Part shown: positions 14,982-24,600 of the stretch, one piece after another
How positions within the stretch are numbered: the stretch's first letter is position 1
Layout: the number at the start of each line of letters is the position of its first letter
Source of the DNA: RGIG8775 sp045660295
GTDB taxonomy: Bacteria; Bacillota; Clostridia; Oscillospirales; CAG-272
Direction: 5' to 3'
Assembly: GCA_045660295.1 (NCBI GenBank)
Contig: JAZRDN010000035.1
Span: forward strand, 1 to 64,000
Length of the DNA stretch: 64,000 nucleotides
Position numbers and translations under genes: made by a program
The notes under the pieces: generated by a model
What the model was told of the DNA's origin: nothing
Database searches by the model: none
What the model saw: the letters and a program-made list of their open reading frames with translations, nothing else

Positions 14982-17129
14982 TTAGTTGTCTTTTTTATCG
15001 TCGCTATCGGAAGAATCTGTATTTTCATCAGAGCTTTCGGGTTGCTCTTTTGCCTGTTCTCTTTCGACCTTTTGAACTCTGCCATATTCGTCGATAACGA
15101 TGTCAAATTCTCTGTCGTCCGTGCGTTCGTGAGACTCAGCTTCAGCTGCCGCTTTTTCGGCTTCTTCCTTCTTCTGCGCCTCAAGCTCCTGGGCGCGCTT
15201 GGCGTTTTCCTCCCTACTCTTGCGCTTCTTTTCGGCTCTCATTTCGTCAAGCTCTTCAATTGTGGGATTGCCCTCCATTGCCGCCTTGAACTGATCGCTG
15301 TCCATTATCTCGTACTTCACAAGGAAGTCGGCGATAAGGTGAAGCTTTTCGATGTTTTCTTCGAGAGTCTTTATGGCAAGGGCGTATCCGTCGTTTACAA
15401 ACTTCTGTATCTCGGAGTCTATTATTGCCGCCGTAGCCTCGGAATAGCTCTTGTCAGCCGAGAAGTCTCTGCCAAGGAACACCTCGCCCTGCTCGGACGC
15501 ATAGTTCACAGGGCCAAGCAGGTCTGACATGCCAAGCTGTGTTACCATCTTCTTTGCGGTTGCCGTAGCGCGCTGAATGTCGTTGGAAGCGCCGCCCGAA
15601 ATGTCGTCAAAAATAATCTTTTCCGCCGCGCGTCCGCCAAGAAGCATCGCAATCTTTTCACAAAGCTCCTGCTTGTAAACACTGTATCTGTCCTCGGCGG
15701 GGGGATTGAGCGTGTAGCCAAGCGCCTTTCCGCTGGGGATAATGGATATCTGCTGAACGGGGTCCTGTGTGGGCATGCAGTAAGCGAGAATCGCATGTCC
15801 CGCCTCGTGGTATGCTGTCTTTTTGCGCTCGGAATCCTTTATCTTCATCGATTTTTTCTTGGGTCCCGCGATGACCTTGATAAACGCTTCACTGATATCG
15901 TCAGCGCCGATAAGAGTCTTGTTGCGTCTTGCGGCAAGAAGGGCAGCCTCATTAAGCAGGTTTGCAAGATCAGCACCCGTAAAGCCTGCCGTGGTTTTTG
16001 CTATTTCCTTAAAGTCAACGCCCGCCTCAAACTGCTTGTTTCGGCTGTGGACCTTGAGAATTTCCTCACGTCCCTTGATATCGGGATAGTTTACCGTTAC
16101 CTGTCTGTCAAAACGACCGGGGCGCAAAAGCGCGGGGTCGAGAATATCGGGGCGGTTTGTCGCCGCGATAACTATAATGCCCTCGTGAGAGCCAAATCCG
16201 TCCATCTCCACAAGGAGCTGGTTGAGTGTCTGCTCACGCTCGTCGTGACCGCCGCCGAGACCCGCGCCTCTGTGACGTCCAACCGCGTCAATCTCGTCTA
16301 TAAAGATGATAGAAGCGGGGGCTTTGCGCGCGTTGTCGAACAAATCGCGCACACGCGAAGCGCCGACACCCACATACATCTCAACAAAATCTGAGCCCGA
16401 GATAGAGAAGAAGGGAACACCCGCTTCTCCCGCAACAGCCTTTGCGAGCAAGGTCTTACCCGTACCGGGAGGGCCTACGAGAAGCACGCCGTGGGGAATT
16501 TTCGCGCCAAGCGCGGTGAATTTTTCAGGCGCCTTGAGGAAATCAACTATTTCCTGAAGCTCTGCCTTTTCCTCGTCAGCTCCCGCTACGTCGGAGAAAA
16601 GAACTTTGTTTTTATCGTTTGTGGGCATCTTCACGCGAGCCTTGCCGAAGGAATTGAGCTTGCCGCCCGCGCCCTTGCCTGCCTGATTCATCATAACTAC
16701 CCAAAGCACGATGAATACTATTATAATAAGAACGTAGGGGAGAATGCTTGCCCACCAAGGAAGCACAGGCTCGGGCAGGTAGTCGTATTTCTCCAGATTC
16801 GTATTGTTCTTTATATATTCCTCAACAAGAGACTGGAAAAGAGAGAGATTGCTGAGCTGATATTCGACCTTGACCAGCTTTGCGCTGTCGTATGTGAGGA
16901 GCTTTCCGTCCTCTCCGTAGGTCGCGCCCTCTCCCGCTACCTCCATTGTAAGGTAATGGTTTTCGTCAACCTCGAAATTGATTACCGCGTCCTTTTCAAA
17001 ATAGCCGATAACGTCGCTGAGAATGGGATCCTCGGTAGTTTTGTTGTTTCCCATCAGCGCGGCTACCGAAAGTATTATCACGGCAAACAGTATGATGTAA
17101 AAAATTATGACCTTGAAGTTATTCTTCAT
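14982..17129 (-). CDS. ftsH: ATP-dependent zinc metalloprotease FtsH
   Basis: Membrane-bound AAA+ protease that degrades misfolded membrane and regulatory proteins. 715 residues: two membrane segments (about 5-27 and 128-148) flanking an extracytoplasmic domain, Walker A GPPGTGKT (about 219-226), Walker B IIFIDEIDAVGRHRG, SRH block NRPDILDPALLRPGRFDR, and the zinc site HEAGH with a downstream Asp. The C-terminal 75 residues are a charged, Lys/Glu/Ala-rich tail longer than usual. AAAGGAGG precedes the ATG. A palindromic element separates it from tilS; hpt, usual between tilS and ftsH, is absent. Confidence 0.97.
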   Translation of the reverse strand: MKNNFKVIIFYIILFAVIILSVAALMGNNKTTEDPILSDVIGYFEKDAVINFEVDENHYLTMEVAGEGATYGEDGKLLTYDSAKLVKVEYQLSNLSLFQSLVEEYIKNNTNLEKYDYLPEPVLPWWASILPYVLIIIVFIVLWVVMMNQAGKGAGGKLNSFGKARVKMPTNDKNKVLFSDVAGADEEKAELQEIVDFLKAPEKFTALGAKIPHGVLLVGPPGTGKTLLAKAVAGEAGVPFFSISGSDFVEMYVGVGASRVRDLFDNARKAPASIIFIDEIDAVGRHRGAGLGGGHDEREQTLNQLLVEMDGFGSHEGIIVIAATNRPDILDPALLRPGRFDRQVTVNYPDIKGREEILKVHSRNKQFEAGVDFKEIAKTTAGFTGADLANLLNEAALLAARRNKTLIGADDISEAFIKVIAGPKKKSMKIKDSERKKTAYHEAGHAILAYCMPTQDPVQQISIIPSGKALGYTLNPPAEDRYSVYKQELCEKIAMLLGGRAAEKIIFDDISGGASNDIQRATATAKKMVTQLGMSDLLGPVNYASEQGEVFLGRDFSADKSYSEATAAIIDSEIQKFVNDGYALAIKTLEENIEKLHLIADFLVKYEIMDSDQFKAAMEGNPTIEELDEMRAEKKRKSREENAKRAQELEAQKKEEAEKAAAEAESHERTDDREFDIVIDEYGRVQKVEREQAKEQPESSDENTDSSDSDDKKDN

Positions 17130-17158
17130 TATAGCCTCCTTTGGCGGTTTTATATATT

Positions 17159-17320
17159 AGGTCACCTCTAAAAACTCACGCGAGGCGAGCGGCGAGGGGA
17201 TTTTTTGTCAGTCTAAACAAAAATTCGCGCGTATAGTTGACCCTATGCGAAGAATTTTTGTGACGAATGACGTAAAAAGCACCGCCGATTCGTCCGTCGT
17301 TGAGCTTTTAGATGTGACCT
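17159..17320. repeat. 162-bp imperfect palindromic element between tilS and ftsH
   Basis: The two halves match along nearly their whole length when one is inverted: outer arms AGGTCACCTCTAAAA and its near-inverse at 17306-17320, an inner CAAAAATTC..GCG..TATAG pair around TTGAC, and GTCA/TGAC and CGGCG blocks between. It has no coding content and would fold into one long hairpin. It is like the element at 46-322 in build but not in arm sequence. It sits upstream of ftsH, where it could be a MITE-like insertion or an RNA structure. Confidence 0.62.
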
Positions 17321-17367
17321 ATAGCTCACATTAGCATATGTGAAAACTAAGGATTTTATCCTGATTT

Positions 17368-18750
17368 TTAATTGTAAAAGAAGGTGACCTCCACAAGGTT
17401 GTCTTTTTTGTTTTCTCCGTCGCGGAGCGCGATGTTCGGTATCCAGACTATGCCGTCTTGGTCACAAAACACGGGGAGCGACGCTCTTTCTTCCAGTGTC
17501 AGCTTCTTTTCGCAATAAAGCTTTTTCAGCTTTTTGTGCACGCCGCCGTGAAGAATTTTGTCTCCGTCTTTTTTGGGGCGCGCGTACAAGCCTTCAACTA
17601 TTGTATCAGAAGATATGAAAGCTATTGTTGATTTTTTGTAAATATTTTTCAGTTTATCGTGTATTTTATCTGAATTTTCGGTGTTCCTTATGAAAACAGC
17701 CGCGTCTATGTGGGGAATAAGGTTTTCGCCAAATCCGAGCCGCAGACTGTAGGCTATGCCGTCAGACTTTTCTTCCTGTGTGAGCACGACGTGACCGCTT
17801 TCAATTACCGCTCTCGTTTTATTGGGGAGAGACACCTCTGAATGGGGAACACGATTTTTTGCCAGCGAAAGAACGTCGGATATGTGCACCGTGCTCACTT
17901 CAAAAAACTCGTTAAGGATCAGCGACACCGTACGCGCGGCAACCGCTCTGTCAAGAAGCGCGAAGCCGTCAAGTGGCAGAGAATACCTGTCGTCAACCGA
18001 GTCAAGGTACTCACGGGCACAGCTTTCGATAAATCTGTCATCGCCTTTGATAAGCTCGCTCATTCTGCCGATGTTTGAGATGGCGTTTTCGTTTATCTTC
18101 AAAAGCTCGGACAGAATATTGTTCCTTATTCTGTTGCGCGAATAGGCAACGTCGGTGTTGGTTCCGTCGGTGACGTATTCAATGCCGTTTTCCTTGCAGT
18201 AAGCGAGAATTTCGTCCTTGCTTGCCTTCAGCAGAGGTCTTATTATCCTGCCGCCCGAGAAATCACGAACGGCGGGGATTCCGCAGAGTCCGTGCAGACC
18301 GCAGCCGCGCGAGAGATTGAATATCACCGTCTCGGCGTTGTCGGTGGCGTTGTGCGCCGTGGCAAGCAGAGGGATAGAGTTCTCGCGCATTATCTTTTCA
18401 AAAAAGCCGTATCTTACCTCGCGCGCTTCTTCCTCAAGCCCGCGTTTGTGCTCCTTGGCAAGCGCGGGAACGTCTGCCTCAAGCAGATAAAAGGGAAGCG
18501 AGTAGCGCTCCGCCAGACCGCGGCAAAAATCGCGGTCGCGCTCGGCGTCCAAGCCGCGTATCATGTGGTTTACGTGAGCCACCGAGAGCCGCGCGCCGTT
18601 CTTTTGGCAGTATTCATTGAGTGCCGCAAGCAACGCGGAGGAGTCCGCGCCACCGGAAAGCGCAAGCAGAATAGGGGTGTCGGGCGGCATTTCCGAAAGA
18701 ATATGCGGAGCGGTGAATTTTAGCTCTAATGACATTTTACTGTTCTTCAA
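17368..18750 (-). CDS. tilS: tRNA(Ile)-lysidine synthetase
   Basis: Converts C34 of tRNA-Ile(CAU) to lysidine, allowing AUA decoding. The 460-residue protein has the PP-loop LSGGADSS (about 30-37), HVNHMIRG, GHNxTDNAET-type ATAHNATDNAETV, and RPLL....EI..Y, followed by the TilS substrate-binding C-terminal region. TTG at 18750 is chosen because GGAGG lies six bases upstream; an in-frame ATG at 18735 is the alternative. It overlaps the end of dnaB by 14 bases, implying coupling. A weak hairpin lies near 17341-17368. Confidence 0.93.
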   Translation of the reverse strand: MKNSKMSLELKFTAPHILSEMPPDTPILLALSGGADSSALLAALNEYCQKNGARLSVAHVNHMIRGLDAERDRDFCRGLAERYSLPFYLLEADVPALAKEHKRGLEEEAREVRYGFFEKIMRENSIPLLATAHNATDNAETVIFNLSRGCGLHGLCGIPAVRDFSGGRIIRPLLKASKDEILAYCKENGIEYVTDGTNTDVAYSRNRIRNNILSELLKINENAISNIGRMSELIKGDDRFIESCAREYLDSVDDRYSLPLDGFALLDRAVAARTVSLILNEFFEVSTVHISDVLSLAKNRVPHSEVSLPNKTRAVIESGHVVLTQEEKSDGIAYSLRLGFGENLIPHIDAAVFIRNTENSDKIHDKLKNIYKKSTIAFISSDTIVEGLYARPKKDGDKILHGGVHKKLKKLYCEKKLTLEERASLPVFCDQDGIVWIPNIALRDGENKKDNLVEVTFFYN

Positions 18751-20077
18751 GGCGATCCTCCGCCTTGGTCATAAACTTGGTGTATCTTCCTATCCAGCCC
18801 ATTTCGACCGTACCGGTAGAGCCGTGACGGTTTTTCTGTACGATGACCTCGGCAACGCTGGCGTCCTGAGAGTTGGCGTCGGTCTTGTAATATTCGTCTC
18901 TGTAGAGGAACATTACCACGTCGGCATCCTGCTCGATAGCACCCGAGTCACGAAGGTCGGAAAGCATAGGCTTTTTATCCTGACGGGATTCGGGTCCTCG
19001 CGAAAGCTGAGTACAGCAGATAACGGGAACGTTAAGCTCCTTAGCCATTATCTTAAGTGAACGCGATATTTCCGAAACCTCTTGAACTCTGTTGTCATTG
19101 TGTGAATCACTCTGCAAAAGCTGGAGATAGTCTATGATAACGAGACCGAGATTTTTTACTCGTCTGAGCTTTGCTTTCATAGCGGTTACGGTGACGCCCG
19201 TGGTGTCGTCAATAAGAATGTCGGCGCTCGCCAGCTTTGAAGAAGCCTCGGCGATCTTGTCCCAATCGTCGGGCGAAAGACGACCTGTACGCAGGTTTAC
19301 GCTATCCACCATAGCCTCACTGGAAAGCACACGGGAAACAAGCTGCTCACATGACATTTCGAGTGAAAACATGCAAACAGTCTTTTTGGTCTGAATAGCA
19401 ACGTTTGTACCTATATTAAGACAGAAACTGGTTTTACCCATACCGGGACGCGCACCTACGAGGATAAGGTCGGAATTACCCATGCCCGCAAGCATGTTGT
19501 CAAGTCCCGAAAATCCTGTTTTTGTACCCGAAACTTCGTCGGGTCTGTCCTGAAGGTCCTTAAGGTGTCCGTGAACGTCCACAAGAACCTCGCGGATATG
19601 CTTAAAGCCCTTGGTGTCACGCCCCTGAGCGATAGAGAATATCTTTCTCTCTGCGGCGTCGATGATGCTTTCAACCGAGTCCTGCTCGCTGAAAGCTGTT
19701 TCCTTTATTTCGTCGCTTATAACGATAAGCTGGCGCAAAAGGCTCTTTTCCTTGACTATTTTTGCGTAGTCCTTGATGTTGAGCGCACTGGGAACCGCCT
19801 CGCATATGGATTTGAGATATTCCTCGCCGCCCGACTTGTCGTATATACCCTTTTGGACCAGCATGTCGATAAGGGTTACGATATCTATGTCGTGATTAAG
19901 CAGGAAAAGCTCGTGAATACCCAGATATATCTGTCTGTGCGCCTCCTCGTAAAAGTCGTCGGCGCTTATGATGTCGGCGACGGTGTTGACCGAGGCGGGG
20001 TCAATAAGTATAGAGCCGAGAAGCGATTGCTCGGCGATAAGCGAAAAGGGAAGCTTTGGGGTAAGCTCGTCGTTCAT
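18737..20077 (-). CDS. dnaB: Replicative DNA helicase
   Basis: Hexameric helicase at the replication fork. 446 residues: N-terminal primase-interacting domain (PFSLIAEQSLLGSILIDP at about 10), linker, then the RecA-like motor with Walker A GARPGMGKTS (about 208) and LGLVIIDYLQLL as Walker B, plus QLSRGPESR and KNRHGSTG motifs. No intein is present. It lies between rplI (34 bases upstream) and tilS (overlapping), a common Firmicute order. Confidence 0.96.
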   Translation of the reverse strand: MNDELTPKLPFSLIAEQSLLGSILIDPASVNTVADIISADDFYEEAHRQIYLGIHELFLLNHDIDIVTLIDMLVQKGIYDKSGGEEYLKSICEAVPSALNIKDYAKIVKEKSLLRQLIVISDEIKETAFSEQDSVESIIDAAERKIFSIAQGRDTKGFKHIREVLVDVHGHLKDLQDRPDEVSGTKTGFSGLDNMLAGMGNSDLILVGARPGMGKTSFCLNIGTNVAIQTKKTVCMFSLEMSCEQLVSRVLSSEAMVDSVNLRTGRLSPDDWDKIAEASSKLASADILIDDTTGVTVTAMKAKLRRVKNLGLVIIDYLQLLQSDSHNDNRVQEVSEISRSLKIMAKELNVPVICCTQLSRGPESRQDKKPMLSDLRDSGAIEQDADVVMFLYRDEYYKTDANSQDASVAEVIVQKNRHGSTGTVEMGWIGRYTKFMTKAEDRLEEQ

Positions 20078-20111
20078 TTTCGTTAAAATTCCTTCCTGAA
20101 ATTATGAGGGA

Positions 20112-20558
20112 TCACTTGTCGGAAACGAGAAGATTTATCTTTCCGACCACGTCGGTGTAGAGCTTGACCTCAAGCTCGTACTTGCCGTAAGCCTTGATAG
20201 GTGTCGGAATGTTGATCTTTTTCTTGTCAACCGTTATTTTGTGGGAAGCCTCAAGCGCGTCCGCAACGTCCTTTGAGGTGATAGAGCCGTAGAGCTTTCC
20301 GTCAGCTCCGCTCTTGGATACCAGCTTTACGATGATTCCCTCAAGCTTTGCGGCAATTTCCTTGGCCTGCATTGTCTCAACCTCTATCTTGTGCTTCTGG
20401 GAAGCCTCCTTGTTCTTTACCTCGTTAAGCGCCTTTGCGTCTGCGGGGATAGCCAACTTTTTGGGGAGAAGGAAGTTTCTCGCGTATCCGTCCGAAACCT
20501 CGATTATCTGGTCCTTTTTGCCCTGACCTTTTACGTCCTGTGTGAGAATAACTTTCAT
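20112..20558 (-). CDS. rplI: 50S ribosomal protein L9
   Basis: 148 residues, normal length. The N-terminal domain carries the L9 signature (VKGQGKKDQIIEVSDGYARNFLLPKKLA split at about 9-37), followed by the long helix and the C-terminal domain with GKLYGSITSKDVADAL. It lies between gdpP and dnaB as in many Bacillota. Confidence 0.97.
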   Translation of the reverse strand: MKVILTQDVKGQGKKDQIIEVSDGYARNFLLPKKLAIPADAKALNEVKNKEASQKHKIEVETMQAKEIAAKLEGIIVKLVSKSGADGKLYGSITSKDVADALEASHKITVDKKKINIPTPIKAYGKYELEVKLYTDVVGKINLLVSDK

Positions 20559-20591
20559 TTTTGTATTTCCTTTCTGTTGTTACGTGTATTA

Positions 20592-22664
20592 TTACAGATT
20601 GTCAAGATACTCGTCTATGGCGTTCTTCAAACGCTCAAGAGTCTCTCGCATATCCTTGCTGGGCACCTGTGCGCCCGCGATGTTGAAGTGTCCTCCGCCG
20701 TTCAGCTTTTCAAGGATAAGCTGGACGTTCACCGCACCGTTTGAGCGCGCGGAGATGTGAATGATATTGTTTATGGGAACGAGAGCGAAGGACGCGTCTA
20801 CGTTCTTGACCGTAAGGAGCTTATCAGCCGCCTTTGATGCCGCGGTTCTGTCGTCACCGCTTCCGCTTCCGGGGCTGGTGGTGATAGCGATGGTGTCGCG
20901 GTAGATCATGACATTGGAGTTGAATTTAGCCTCCGCGCTGAAGTCGTTGAAGTCCTCATTGAAGAATGTGTAAGCGATCTCGGAGTTGCCGCCCTCGCCG
21001 CGCAGATAAAGTGCCGCCGCAAAGGTACGTACTCCCGTGGAGCGTGTAAAGTTCTTGGTGTCTACCATGATACCCGAAAGCATTACGGTGGATTCTTCAT
21101 TGGTAAGCGTTCCCACGGGGAGACACTGCTCAAGAATTTCTGTGACAAGCTCGCACGCCGAGGAAGCCGAGGGGTCGATGTAGTTTATAATGGGCTGCTT
21201 GTTGAGCTCCGAGGTCTTTCTGTGGTGGTCGATTATAACAAGGTTGTGCGCGTTTTCGGCAATCGCCGGTTCTTCGAGAATGGCGAAGTTGTTAGCGTCC
21301 ACGACGATAAGCAGGGTATCGGAGCGTATAAGGTCCATACCGGTAGCCGAGTCAACGAAAATGTCCTTGTAGGCTTCAAGCTCCAACAGCTTTTCGGAGC
21401 AGTTTCCAAATGAGTTATTGAGAGTCTCACGGTCTGTGTTGAGGATTATCTTTGGGGAAACGCCGCAGTGCATGCAAAGCCTCGCAACGCCGACACATGA
21501 GCCTATCGAGTCGAAATCGGGGTTTTTGTGCCCCATGATGAGTACGTTGCCCGAGGTCGAAATGAGCGAAAGAAGCTGATTTGCGATAACTCTCGCCAGT
21601 ACCTTGGTGCGCTTCTGGATATTCTTCGTGCGTCCACCGAAGAATTCAAGTCCTGTTTGTCCGCGGAGAGCGACCTGGTCGCCGCCGCGCTGAAGTGCCA
21701 TGTCGAGCGCGGTCTGCGCGCCAAGCTCAAGCTCAGCCATGTTTTCACCTATGCAGGATATTCCTATGGACACGGTGATGGGCATGCTGTTGTCTCCAAG
21801 ACGTATGTTTCTTATTCTTTCAAGTATATCGAATTTATTCGCAACACATTCGAGCAGCTTGTGCTTTTCAAATACCAACAGGAACTTGTCGCGGTCGTAC
21901 TCACGCATGAGAGCGTTAAGGCTCACCGCCCATTCCTTGATTACGTTTTCGGCTTCGTTCGCCGCCTCGCGGCTGCTGACTCGCACGTATTGAGCAAGCT
22001 CCTCAAGGTTGTCGATAACGACGTATGCAACAACGGGGGCTTCAGCCTCTACCTTTTCCTTGATAGCCGAGAGCTCTGTGATGTCGGTGAACACCGAGAG
22101 ATAGTAGGCTTTGCCCACCACCGTCATTTCGTAGCTTCTCGCCTCGAACCTCTTGTCTTTTATTTCAACTACGGTCACCGCCGCCTCGCGTGCGGTGTTC
22201 ATTATAGCTGCAGACGCCTCGTCCGCGGTTATAGGCGTATTGGATTTTGCAAGCTCGTCGGGGGCTATCTGGCAAAGCTCGCTTATGTTTATTCCAAAAA
22301 TATGGCGCTTGCGCCCAGAGAGGGCGAACATTTCGTCGTTGTACCATATTACTTTTCCGTTTTTGTCGGTTATGGTCAACGGAATGTTGATCTGTTGAAC
22401 AAGATCAGACATAGCGGTGCTCAGTGCTATGTTCTCGCGTGAACGCATTTTCTTTCCTATGGAGTGCTGCCTGTTAATGAACAGCATTGCGACTATTGCC
22501 GCTATATATACCGAGAGGAAAACTATTCCCACGATCTCGTTGTACATATTGTCAAGGACGCAGATAACGGTATAAGCCGCAAGCAGGAAAACTCCCACGA
22601 GAATACATATCCAAGTGGAGGCGGCAAACTGTCTGGAGTCTCTGAAGTCTTTTTGAGTTTTCAT
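20592..22664 (-). CDS. gdpP: GdpP-like cyclic-di-AMP phosphodiesterase (PAS-GGDEF-DHH/DHHA1)
   Basis: Membrane enzyme that hydrolyses c-di-AMP. 690 residues: two N-terminal membrane segments (about 15-62), a PAS-like region (about 85-200), a degenerate GGDEF domain without the GGDEF loop (about 205-340), and the catalytic DHH domain from about 370 (GHKNPDFDSIGSCVG, VVDANN, IIDHHRKT) with DHHA1 ending in GGGHFNIAGAQV. This is the full YybT architecture. It lies 21 bases after the YybS-like gene and 33 before rplI. Confidence 0.94.
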   Translation of the reverse strand: MKTQKDFRDSRQFAASTWICILVGVFLLAAYTVICVLDNMYNEIVGIVFLSVYIAAIVAMLFINRQHSIGKKMRSRENIALSTAMSDLVQQINIPLTITDKNGKVIWYNDEMFALSGRKRHIFGINISELCQIAPDELAKSNTPITADEASAAIMNTAREAAVTVVEIKDKRFEARSYEMTVVGKAYYLSVFTDITELSAIKEKVEAEAPVVAYVVIDNLEELAQYVRVSSREAANEAENVIKEWAVSLNALMREYDRDKFLLVFEKHKLLECVANKFDILERIRNIRLGDNSMPITVSIGISCIGENMAELELGAQTALDMALQRGGDQVALRGQTGLEFFGGRTKNIQKRTKVLARVIANQLLSLISTSGNVLIMGHKNPDFDSIGSCVGVARLCMHCGVSPKIILNTDRETLNNSFGNCSEKLLELEAYKDIFVDSATGMDLIRSDTLLIVVDANNFAILEEPAIAENAHNLVIIDHHRKTSELNKQPIINYIDPSASSACELVTEILEQCLPVGTLTNEESTVMLSGIMVDTKNFTRSTGVRTFAAALYLRGEGGNSEIAYTFFNEDFNDFSAEAKFNSNVMIYRDTIAITTSPGSGSGDDRTAASKAADKLLTVKNVDASFALVPINNIIHISARSNGAVNVQLILEKLNGGGHFNIAGAQVPSKDMRETLERLKNAIDEYLDNL

Positions 22665-22685
22665 TTTGTCACTCCTTTTCTTGTC

Positions 22686-23816
22686 TTAAGAGTTTTTTAT
22701 GCCGCGCTGTTTGTTTATTCTCAGGGTCGTAATGACGCCCGCGGCGGCAAGCGGATAGAGCAGAAAAGCTCCGCAGTACATGAACGATAAGATGATAATA
22801 ACGGTTTTGAATATGCTCGGCTTGCTTCCCCCGGCGCGCGTGGTGGCGATAAACGAGAACAGTCCCACGAGCATAAAGGCGGGGGAGAGTATCAGATTGA
22901 GATTTTCCATCGATACAGCGAATATTCGCATAGCGTTCGAGTCACCGAACGAGAAGAATATGAATACAAAGGATATGATGTATAGCCACGCCGATACCGA
23001 CGAGAGAATGAAAACGACTTCCTGCCTCTCGGGGGCTTTTCCAAGCGATTGACGGATTATCATGTGCAGATAGCTTGCTACGAACGCGGTTATATTGGCG
23101 CTGATGATGTACATTGCGGGCATAAGCGTAAACACAAGCTCCGCCGTTGATACGACAGTGTCAACTGACACGGCTTCGGCGTATTCGGTCCCCATAGCGG
23201 ATATCATGCTGTTGAAGGTCTCGGTAACGGTTGTCGAGAAATTGGAGCGCGCGGACTCTATAAAGGCTTTCACGTCAGTGCCGAACTCAGCGTATGCCGA
23301 GAGGGCAACAGGGATAAGCGCGGTTACGAGAAACGTTACCGACGCGGCGCATATCGACGATACACGCGGAACTCTTTTTGACGAGCATACCGCAAACGCT
23401 ATTGCCGCGGGAAGCGCGGAGAATACCGATATCGCTTCTATCGGCGAGCCTGTAACGGCGAATGCCACAAGGTAGGATGCCGCCGAGAATATTATGAATA
23501 CCGCGCGGCTTCTCTTACTTCCGCAAAGCATCGCTCCGCCTGCCGCCGCCGAAACGACGAGGCTGATTATGCGTGCCAGCGAGTTTATTGATAACGTGGC
23601 GAACATCGCTGCCGTAACTATGACTATGATCGTAAAGTCAACTCTTTTTTGGCAGATCTTATACGCGCACAGTATAAAAAGCGCGGTGTTGACGCAGGCA
23701 AGTATGACCGAGGGAATAGCCAAGTACGCCATAAAGCATGCGACTGCCAGTCCTGCGAGAACAGTCTGTGCAAATTTTATTTTTGTTTGGGTCGGAGTTG
23801 TGTTGCCGTTGTTCAT
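22686..23816 (-). CDS. DUF2232 (YybS-like) membrane protein
   Basis: 376 residues with about eight hydrophobic segments and no catalytic motif. Gene order (YybS-like, gdpP, rplI, dnaB) supports the YybS/DUF2232 assignment; the family is of unknown function, sometimes compared with ECF-type membrane components. First gene of the operon, with a promoter at 23860-23888 and GGAGCTGCA before the ATG. Confidence 0.83.
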   Translation of the reverse strand: MNNGNTTPTQTKIKFAQTVLAGLAVACFMAYLAIPSVILACVNTALFILCAYKICQKRVDFTIIVIVTAAMFATLSINSLARIISLVVSAAAGGAMLCGSKRSRAVFIIFSAASYLVAFAVTGSPIEAISVFSALPAAIAFAVCSSKRVPRVSSICAASVTFLVTALIPVALSAYAEFGTDVKAFIESARSNFSTTVTETFNSMISAMGTEYAEAVSVDTVVSTAELVFTLMPAMYIISANITAFVASYLHMIIRQSLGKAPERQEVVFILSSVSAWLYIISFVFIFFSFGDSNAMRIFAVSMENLNLILSPAFMLVGLFSFIATTRAGGSKPSIFKTVIIILSFMYCGAFLLYPLAAAGVITTLRINKQRGIKNS

Positions 23817-23859
23817 TGCAGCTCCTTTGGAAAATATTACAATATTACTTCAGCTTATT

Positions 23860-23888
23860 AGTATACCATAAAAAAGCCGATTTGTAAA
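23860..23888 (-). promoter_or_regulatory. Promoter of the yybS-gdpP-rplI-dnaB-tilS operon
   Basis: Minus-strand TTTACA (23883-23888) and TATACT (23860-23865), spacer 17. Confidence 0.75.
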
Positions 23889-23979
23889 CATCAAACGCAA
23901 CTTTTCCTTGAAATATATGTGTAAATTTTTTTGCGCGGGGAAATTTTTTAAAAAATCCAAAAAAAATTTAGAAAAACTA

Positions 23980-24008
23980 TTGCAAAAGGAAAAAATTTGT
24001 GGTATACT
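23980..24008 (+). promoter_or_regulatory. Promoter of the rimP-nusA-infB operon
   Basis: TTGCAA (23980-23985) and TATACT (24003-24008), spacer 17, within an A-rich upstream tract. Confidence 0.8.
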
Positions 24009-24030
24009 ATACAGGTAATATCATTCAGTA

Positions 24031-24056
24031 TGAGAGTGGGCGTGAGCCCACTCTTA
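24031..24056 (+). promoter_or_regulatory. Leader hairpin before rimP
   Basis: GAGTGGGC-GTGA-GCCCACTC, a perfect 8-base stem with a GNRA loop, in the 5-prime leader of rimP. It is not followed by a T run, so it is more likely a structural or protein-binding RNA site than a terminator. Confidence 0.5.
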
Positions 24057-24098
24057 ATTGTTAAGAAGGGGCATTTTAAAAATGCTGACGGGTGAACT

Positions 24099-24572
24099 AT
24101 GAAAAACGGAACAAAAAACGTTGCGGCAGTTGTGAGCGAGCTTATCGCCCCCGTTGCCGCGGAGCTTGGCTATTTCCTTTGGGACGTTGAGTTCGTCAAG
24201 GAGGGCGCGCGCCACATTCTCCGTGTTACTATCGACTCGGAGGAGGGCATCAATATCGACGATTGCGAAAAGATGCACCGCGCTATCGACCCTGTGCTTG
24301 ATGAGGCTGACCCCATAGAAAACGCCTATTATCTCGAGGTAAGCTCTCCGGGAATAGAGAGAGAGCTTCGCACAGACGCTCATATTCTGGCGTGCATCGG
24401 AGAGACAGTAGAATTAAAGCTCTACGCTCCTGTGGACGGCACGAAGGCGTTTTCGGGAACTCTTGCGGGCTTTGAGGACGGCAGGGTGTCGGTGGATATC
24501 GGCTCGGCTGTAAAGAGCTTTGACCGCAAGGACGTTGCGAAAATAAAAACAGTATTTGATTTCGGAGACTAA
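24099..24572 (+). CDS. rimP: Ribosome maturation factor RimP
   Basis: Needed for 30S subunit maturation. 157 residues with the usual two-domain layout: helical/strand N-domain (LGYFLWDVEFVKEGARHILRV split, about 22-45; INIDDCEKMHRAIDPVLDE) with YYLEVSSPGIERELR, and a small Sm-like C-domain. First gene of the nusA operon. Confidence 0.95.
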   Translation: MKNGTKNVAAVVSELIAPVAAELGYFLWDVEFVKEGARHILRVTIDSEEGINIDDCEKMHRAIDPVLDEADPIENAYYLEVSSPGIERELRTDAHILACIGETVELKLYAPVDGTKAFSGTLAGFEDGRVSVDIGSAVKSFDRKDVAKIKTVFDFGD

Positions 24573-24600
24573 TAAAAAGAAATTTGAAAGGAAAAAAGAC

